Positions 1-4,445 of a DNA stretch of 7,743 nucleotides are shown in pieces. Under the pieces are notes generated by a model. The model saw nothing but the letters and a program-made list of their open reading frames with translations. It did no database searches and was not told the origin of the DNA. Location: positions 1-7,743 of the forward strand of contig CAZCBJ010000192.1 in NCBI GenBank assembly GCA_964496705.1, in the 5' to 3' direction. Each line of letters starts with the position of its first letter. Position 1 is the stretch's first letter. The stretch comes from CAZCBJ01 sp964496705. GTDB taxonomy: Bacteria > Chloroflexota > Anaerolineae > Anaerolineales > Anaerolineaceae. The position numbers and the translations under genes are program-made.

Positions 1-86
1 GGTGGGGGCGGCGCGAGGGTAGTTCGGCTGGGGTCGGCGGGTCAAATCCCCGGGGACACCGCCCACCCCCAACGCCGGGAGGGCTG
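1..86. other. non-coding sequence downstream of the protease gene
   Basis: This is the 86 bases between the left edge of the window and the protease stop codon. It contains the perfect 10-bp palindrome TCCCCGGGGA (47-56) and G-rich and C-rich blocks that could pair imperfectly, but no stem followed by a run of T on the minus strand. A stretch at 41-50 (gtcaaatccc) resembles a tRNA T-loop, but no tRNA fold could be built around it. No gene is supported here. Confidence 0.5.
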
Positions 87-1943
87 TCAGTATCCCAGGG
101 CTCGGAGAAAGCACCCGACCCTCGCCTCGGCCGAGGGCCCTGCCCCAGCTTCCACGGTGGCGGCGGCGGTGGCAGTCAGCCCTTCGCCGTCCTGCACCCG
201 CACCCGTAGGGTGTAGGTGCCGGGGCGAGAGAAGGTGACGCTGACCGCCTCCGCGACCCCGGGGCGGCTCCGCAGTTCCCCGTCCCCCAGGTCCCACTCG
301 TAGGCGGCGATCGTCCCGTCGGGATCGGTGGCCACGGCGCGGGCGGTGACGGCGACGGGGGCGACCCCGCCCCCGTCGCTCACCTCGAGGCGGACCTCCG
401 GCGGGCGGTTCACCGCCACCGGGAAGTCCGCGCCCTCGCCGTTCACCCGCACCCGGCCGGTGACCGCCCCCCCTGGGACCCGAGCCTCGATCCGCCGGTC
501 GCCCCAGGCAACGACCTCCAGGGCCGCCGCCCCGAGGGCGGCGCTGCCGGGGTTCGGCCCGAAGTTGGCCCCGGTGATGATCAGGGTCGCCCCGGGATTG
601 ACCCGCCCGGGGGTCGCACCGAAGACGCACGCCCGGTCCCCGAGGGTGAGGGAGCGCGCCGCGTTGATCCGCCCCCCGGTCGCCAGCTTCCCCGCCAGGC
701 CAGGGAGGGGATCGACCCCGTTGAGGAGGCGGGCCTTCACCTGGTGGTGGTCGAGCCCCGGGCGATAGGCCCACACCAGGGCCGCCAGGCCCGCCACGTG
801 GGGAGCCGCGGTGGAGGTGCCGGAGAGATAGCCGTAGGGGCCCCGGTCGGGGATGCCCATGGAGCCCCGGGTGCTCACCACCCCGGTGGGGCTGGAGGAG
901 TAGGCGCCCCCCGGCGCGGCGAGGTGGACCGAGGCGGCGCCGATGGAGGAGTAGGGGGCCAGGGCATCTTCCCGGGTGGTGGCAGCCACGGCGAGGTTGT
1001 TGGGCGTCCGGGTCGAGGCGGGATAGACCCGGGTGCGATCCAAGTCGGCCCGGGTGTTGCCGGCGGCCGATACGGTCAGGACGCCGCGCTCGTCGGCGTA
1101 GGCCAGGGCCTCCTCCAGGGCCCGGATCTCCCCGGCCACCGCCCCGGACGCGGGGATCGTGAAGCTGAGGTTGAGCACCCGAGCCCCGTGGTCCACGGCG
1201 TACACGATGCCCGCGGCGGCGTCGGCCACGTCGCCGAGCCCGGCGCTGCCGTGGAGGAACTTGACGGCCATCAGCCGCACCCGCCAGTTGACGCCCGCGA
1301 CGCCGACGCGGTTGTTGCCGACGGCGCCGATCACCCCGGCCACGTGGGTGCCGTGGGTGTCCGCCGCGTCGTCGTCTCGGGGGTCGCCCGACACCACCCC
1401 GTACTTGTACCGGACCCCGTACACGTCGTCGACGACGCCGTTGCCGTCGTCATCGATCCCGTTGCCGGGGATCTCCCCGGGATTTCGCCACAGGTTCAAA
1501 AAGAGGTCCGGGTGGCCGTAGTCGATGCCCGTATCGAGGACGGCCACGATCGTCTCGCCCCCGGTGGCGAAGTCCCACGCCCCGGGGGCGGCGATGGCCC
1601 CCAGGGCCCACTGCTCCCCCGCGACGAAGAGCGGGTCGTCGGCCCGGGTCACCGCCTTTACCGCCAGGTAGTTGGGCTCGGCGTAGGCGACGCTGGGGTC
1701 GCGGCGAAGCGCCGCCACCGCCGCCTCCACCGTGACGCCGGCCGGCAGCTCGAGCCGCTCGAGCCCGAGGGGGGCGACCCGCTGGGTCAGCCGGGCCCCA
1801 CGCCGCGCCAGGGGGCGGCTCGCCTCGGTCTCGGGGCGGAACTTGACCAAGACCTCCCCGGGGCGGTACGCCGGCTCCCCGGCGGCCGGGCCAGCCAGCC
1901 CCAGGGCCACCGCCAAAAGCACCCCCGCGCTCGTTCCTCGCAC
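87..1943 (-). CDS. secreted subtilisin-family (S8) serine protease with IPT/TIG and PKD domains
   Basis: This is a 618-residue exported endopeptidase. It starts with GTG at 1943-1941, preceded by AAGGGAG at 1948-1954, and ends with TGA at 87-89. Residues 1-22 form a signal peptide (hydrophobic core VLLAVALGLAG, probable cleavage after PAAG). Residues 26-97 look like the inhibitor-type propeptide of subtilases (PGEVLVKF at the start, DPSVAYAEPNY at the end). The peptidase domain spans about 110-430 with the full S8 set: Asp137 in AVLDTGID, His197 in DTHGTHVAG, oxyanion Asn296 in SAAGN and Ser377 in GTSTAAPHVAG. An insert at 161-173 (NGIDDDGNGVVDD) is calcium-site-like. Residues about 440-511 fit an IPT/TIG fold (GATLIITGANFG) and about 513-598 a PKD domain (YEWDLGDG, GTYTLRVRVQDGEG). 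The tail ends VGCFLRALGY. The only cysteines after the signal peptide are Cys439 and Cys611, so they could pair. All catalytic residues are present, so the enzyme is expected to be active; the substrate is unknown. It follows two lipoprotein genes in the same direction, which suggests work at the cell surface or outside the cell. Confidence 0.95.
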   Translation of the reverse strand: MRGTSAGVLLAVALGLAGPAAGEPAYRPGEVLVKFRPETEASRPLARRGARLTQRVAPLGLERLELPAGVTVEAAVAALRRDPSVAYAEPNYLAVKAVTRADDPLFVAGEQWALGAIAAPGAWDFATGGETIVAVLDTGIDYGHPDLFLNLWRNPGEIPGNGIDDDGNGVVDDVYGVRYKYGVVSGDPRDDDAADTHGTHVAGVIGAVGNNRVGVAGVNWRVRLMAVKFLHGSAGLGDVADAAAGIVYAVDHGARVLNLSFTIPASGAVAGEIRALEEALAYADERGVLTVSAAGNTRADLDRTRVYPASTRTPNNLAVAATTREDALAPYSSIGAASVHLAAPGGAYSSSPTGVVSTRGSMGIPDRGPYGYLSGTSTAAPHVAGLAALVWAYRPGLDHHQVKARLLNGVDPLPGLAGKLATGGRINAARSLTLGDRACVFGATPGRVNPGATLIITGANFGPNPGSAALGAAALEVVAWGDRRIEARVPGGAVTGRVRVNGEGADFPVAVNRPPEVRLEVSDGGGVAPVAVTARAVATDPDGTIAAYEWDLGDGELRSRPGVAEAVSVTFSRPGTYTLRVRVQDGEGLTATAAATVEAGAGPSAEARVGCFLRALGY

Positions 1944-1947
1944 CAGA

Positions 1948-1954
1948 CTCCCTT
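1948..1954 (-). promoter_or_regulatory. ribosome binding site of the protease gene
   Basis: The minus strand reads AAGGGAG, then TCTG, then the GTG start. The spacer of 4 bases is short but workable. It supports GTG at 1943 as the start, and translation from there begins directly with a good signal peptide. Confidence 0.7.
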
Positions 1955-1972
1955 CTCGCCCCCAAACCGACC

Positions 1973-2006
1973 GCGGGGGAGACGGCCCTGAGGCCGCCTC
2001 CCCCGC
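1973..2006 (-). terminator. 15-bp hairpin upstream of the protease gene
   Basis: On the minus strand the arms are GCGGGGGAGGCGGCC (2006-1992) and GGCCGTCTCCCCCGC (1987-1973) with the loop TCAG. All 15 positions pair; the only non-Watson-Crick pair is G97-U82 (1997 and 1982), which is a G·U wobble in minus-strand RNA but would be an A·C mismatch in plus-strand RNA. This points to function in the minus-strand transcript. No U run follows, so it is not a textbook intrinsic terminator. It could end or pause transcription, protect the upstream mRNA from 3' exonucleases, or sit in the leader of the protease mRNA. It lies 18 bases before the ribosome binding site. Confidence 0.6.
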
Positions 2007-2023
2007 TCCAGGGGCTTGGTTTG

Positions 2024-2044
2024 CGCCGCCCCCGTCGGGCGGCG
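2024..2044 (-). terminator. 8-bp all-GC hairpin right after the lipoprotein stop codon
   Basis: On the minus strand CGCCGCCC (2044-2037) pairs perfectly with GGGCGGCG (2031-2024) around a 5-base loop. It starts 5 bases after the TAA stop at 2052-2050, a usual place for a transcript 3' end structure. What follows is CAAACCAAG, not a U run, so termination strength is uncertain. Together with the larger hairpin 18 bases downstream it forms a tandem pair. Confidence 0.5.
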
Positions 2045-2049
2045 GTGGG

Positions 2050-4362
2050 TTACCTATCTCCCGGGGGATCCGGCAGCGGCAAGGGGGCAGAGATGCCCCG
2101 GGCGTAGTTGTGCCCGCTCCCGTCCATCTTGCGGGTCTGGAAGACCCAGGTGGGCTCGTCCATGTCCGGCAGGTACTCCTCGACGTCGGCGATCTGGTCC
2201 GCGGGGATGGTGATCGAGCTGATTCCCTTGGGCACCCGGGCGTGGACCACCGGGACGTCCCTCCCCTGGCGCCCGTCGTAGGTGTTGATCACCAGGTGAT
2301 AGCGGTCAAAGCTCGAGGTGTCCGCCGGCTCGACCCAGGAGAAGGTGAGGGAGCCGTCGGTCCCCCAGGCCGCCTGCCGCGTCCCCGAAGCGACCACGGG
2401 GAGGGTCACGGTCTCCGGTAGGTTCACGGTGGCGGTGGCTACCTGCCCGGTCCGGGTGGTCAGCGCGACCGTGTAGTTCCCGGAGGGGAGGGTGGTGCTC
2501 CCGAGCCGTACCAGGAATCCGGTCTGGAAACTCGGCACGAGGGCCCCAAACCGCCCGGCCGCCGGGTCCCACTCGGTGGCGACGAACCGGCTGCGCTGGA
2601 AGGTGGTGGCTCCGTCCGGGGGCTCCAGGTATCCGTTGGGGCCGGTAATGGCGCCGTCGACGATGTCTCCCTCGAAGATCGGCGCCCCGCCAAAGGTCAC
2701 GGCAGCCCAGGCGACGTACTGGTTCTGCGCGGGAACGGCAAAGGACTGGTACTGGACGAAGGCGTTGGCGATGGCAAAGGTCCCCTTGGACGCCGCCTGC
2801 CCCTTGGCGCTAAAGGGGTACAGCCGCGCGTCGAACACCTCGGTGTACGAGAGGTAGTGGGCGACCCGGAGATCCCCGGTGTCGAGTTCTTCGTCGTCGT
2901 TGAGGTCCCGCAGCTCGTAGGGGTCGATGATTCCGTTGCGGTCTTGGTCCTCCCACTCCCCGGGGTTCCCCCCTTCCGGCAGGGTGATGCCCCAGGAGCA
3001 GGACCCGGGGTTGCCGGGGACGGCCACCCACTGCCCGCCGGTGTTTTCCCACCGGGAAGTCAGGTATCCCCACTTCCACGCCTCGGGGGTCCCGTCCCCG
3101 TCGAGATCCACCGGATCGCCCAGGTACCAATCACCCCGGTCCCCCGAGGTGCAGACGACGGCGTGCTCGGCCCAGGTATCGGTGAGGCCCAAAAGCTCGG
3201 CGACGGCGGCCTTGCGGGCCGAGGAGGCGGCGGCGCGCAGCACCGCGGCCCGGGTGGAGAAGCGCACCGTCGAAGCCTTGGCGGCTCCCGCCGACGGGTA
3301 CACGAGCTCCCGGGCCTTGGACTTGACCAGCACCTCGGCCACCTGCCCGGTGATCCGGTCGCCCGCGCCGACCGTGGAAGGCTGGAACGTGGCGGGGTCC
3401 ACTGGGGTTCCCCCCACCGTAAAGGCGGGATCGGGGAGCAGTGCGTCGCGGAAGCCCTCGCCGTCCTCGCCGTCCTCGCCCTCGAAGTCGACGATGGCGA
3501 GGAACCGGTCCCCCACCGCCTCTTCGCTTTCGTCCCCGTCCTCGCCGTAGAAGTAGGGGTTCACCGGATCGAGGGTCCCGCGCCGACTGGTGAGGTTGTA
3601 CCACCCCCCCATCAGGTTCGAGGTCCCCTCCCGGCCGTGAAAGGAAGTCCAGTGGTAGAGGCCGGTGACCCGGGTCAGGTCCGCGAAGGCCCGCTCGGGG
3701 CCATCGGCGGGGCCCCGGGCCCCCCAGTACAGCGCGTACCTCCCCCCCTCCAGGTAGTGGGGCCCGGTGGTGGCGCTTTGGGGCCCCTGCCCCTCGTCCT
3801 GCTCAAACGGGTCGGTCAGGGAGCGGAGCTCGAAACCGTCGAGCCGCAGCGACCCCGCCCCGCTCGACAGGGCGAGGGGGGCGGCGGCCCCGTTGGCGTC
3901 CACGAAGGTCCAGTTGCCGGCGAGGAAGGTGAGGGTGACGGTGTTTGGTCCCACCACCAGGGTGCCGGAGCTGGAGACCCGGTCCAGGAGCCGGCCCCGG
4001 TCCTCCGAGGTGTCCCCGGCCTCCACCTGGCGGGCCTCGGCGGTAAAGGAGTACGGTCCGGGGACCAGGTTGAGGGTGGCCGTCGGGCTGGCAGGGGTCA
4101 GGGTCACCGAGCCCCGGTTCTCGTAGTCGGCAAACCCTTGATAGGAGACCACGATCTCGTTGGTCCGGGGGTCCATCAAGCTCTTCACCGCCTGCCCCTG
4201 CCCCGGGAACTGGGTGCGCAGGGTCACCTGGGCAGTCCTGGCGGCGGTGGGCGAGGTCTCGGCCGGGGCGGCGGCCTCGGGCGCGCCGGAACCCGAGCCG
4301 CCGCACCCGAGGGCAGCGACGGCCAGGGCGGCGCTCAACATCCACGGAATGGTCCTACGCAT
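2050..4362 (-). CDS. lipoprotein of unknown function with paired EF-hand-like calcium loops
   Basis: This 770-residue protein starts with ATG at 4362 and has AGGAGG at 4375-4370, 7 bases upstream. Residues 1-19 are a lipoprotein signal peptide and Cys20 (AALGC) is the predicted lipidation site. Gly at +2 fits outer-membrane sorting under the enterobacterial rule. A flexible Ala/Gly/Pro/Glu linker follows (about 21-44), then a beta-rich region. Two acidic loops occur at 274-281 (EDGDESEE) and 294-303 (EGEDGEDGEG). Residues 419-427 read DLDGDGTPE, a calcium-type aspartate loop. Residues 472-483 (DQDRNGIIDPYE) match the 12-residue EF-hand pattern at positions 1, 3, 5, 6, 8, 9 and 12, and a weaker loop at 486-497 (DLNDDEELDTGD) follows at once. 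Cys404 and Cys455 are the only other cysteines and may form a disulfide. The C-terminal part (about 600-760) looks like one or two Ig or fibronectin-III-like sandwiches. I recognise no named family. It lies between another lipoprotein gene and a protease gene in the same direction. A calcium-stabilised surface or scaffold protein is inference. Confidence 0.93.
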   Translation of the reverse strand: MRRTIPWMLSAALAVAALGCGGSGSGAPEAAAPAETSPTAARTAQVTLRTQFPGQGQAVKSLMDPRTNEIVVSYQGFADYENRGSVTLTPASPTATLNLVPGPYSFTAEARQVEAGDTSEDRGRLLDRVSSSGTLVVGPNTVTLTFLAGNWTFVDANGAAAPLALSSGAGSLRLDGFELRSLTDPFEQDEGQGPQSATTGPHYLEGGRYALYWGARGPADGPERAFADLTRVTGLYHWTSFHGREGTSNLMGGWYNLTSRRGTLDPVNPYFYGEDGDESEEAVGDRFLAIVDFEGEDGEDGEGFRDALLPDPAFTVGGTPVDPATFQPSTVGAGDRITGQVAEVLVKSKARELVYPSAGAAKASTVRFSTRAAVLRAAASSARKAAVAELLGLTDTWAEHAVVCTSGDRGDWYLGDPVDLDGDGTPEAWKWGYLTSRWENTGGQWVAVPGNPGSCSWGITLPEGGNPGEWEDQDRNGIIDPYELRDLNDDEELDTGDLRVAHYLSYTEVFDARLYPFSAKGQAASKGTFAIANAFVQYQSFAVPAQNQYVAWAAVTFGGAPIFEGDIVDGAITGPNGYLEPPDGATTFQRSRFVATEWDPAAGRFGALVPSFQTGFLVRLGSTTLPSGNYTVALTTRTGQVATATVNLPETVTLPVVASGTRQAAWGTDGSLTFSWVEPADTSSFDRYHLVINTYDGRQGRDVPVVHARVPKGISSITIPADQIADVEEYLPDMDEPTWVFQTRKMDGSGHNYARGISAPLPLPDPPGDR
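3454..3480 (-). repeat. three tandem 9-bp units encoding an acidic Gly-Glu-Asp tract
   Basis: On the plus strand GCCCTCGCC, GTCCTCGCC and GTCCTCGCC follow one another; the first differs from the others by one base. On the coding strand they encode GED-GED-GEG (residues 295-303 of the lipoprotein). A fourth unit, GTCCTCGCC, lies at 3538-3546 in the other acidic loop. The unit length is a multiple of three, so gain or loss of units would keep the frame. Confidence 0.7.
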
Positions 4363-4369
4363 GGGTCAT

Positions 4370-4376
4370 CCTCCTC
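4370..4376 (-). promoter_or_regulatory. ribosome binding site of the EF-hand-type lipoprotein gene
   Basis: The minus strand reads GAGGAGG, then ATGACCC, then ATG. The 7-base spacer is optimal and fixes the start at 4362. The other ATG, at 4369-4367, touches the Shine-Dalgarno sequence and is out of frame, so it is not the start. Confidence 0.85.
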
Positions 4377-4385
4377 ATCGGGCTG

Positions 4386-4439
4386 AGCGTCGGCGNNNNN
4401 NNNNNNNNNNNNNNNNNNNNNNCCCCCCCCCCCGACGCT
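4386..4439 (-). terminator. probable hairpin hidden by an assembly gap between the two lipoprotein genes
   Basis: AGCGTCGG at 4386-4393 and CCGACGCT at 4432-4439 are perfect reverse complements. Between them lie 27 undetermined bases (4396-4422) and a run of 11 C (4423-4433, partly within the right arm). The element begins 6 bases after the TAG stop of the upstream lipoprotein gene, where a terminator would be expected. A GC-rich snap-back plus a homopolymer is a common reason for an assembly to break. The centre cannot be read, and the next pair inside the 8-bp stem is not complementary, so the structure is only partly supported. Confidence 0.5.
4396..4422. other. assembly gap (27 N)
   Basis: The bases are undetermined. 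The gap lies between the stop of the large lipoprotein gene and the start of the next one and does not interrupt either coding region. The adjoining run of 11 C may be a sequencing or assembly artefact, so the true spacer length is unknown. Confidence 0.98.
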
Positions 4440-4445
4440 TCTGGT

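Noticed and set aside
39..60. tRNA T-loop-like sequence (gtcaaatcccc)
   Set aside because: The T-stem does not close and no acceptor, anticodon or D arm fits around it. There is also no integrase that would suggest an attachment site.
28..60. possible terminator after the protease gene (GGCGG...CCGCC with inner GTC/GAC)
   Set aside because: It has only 5 plus 3 pairs with a bulge and a large loop, and no U run on the minus strand.
744..1991. 415-codon open frame on the plus strand, antisense to the protease gene
   Set aside because: The opposite strand encodes an intact S8 protease with all catalytic residues, so this frame is a shadow.
2857..4386. 509-codon open frame on the plus strand, antisense to the second lipoprotein gene
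   Set aside because: It has the same composition artefact. The minus strand gives a lipoprotein signal, EF-hand loops and a consensus ribosome binding site.
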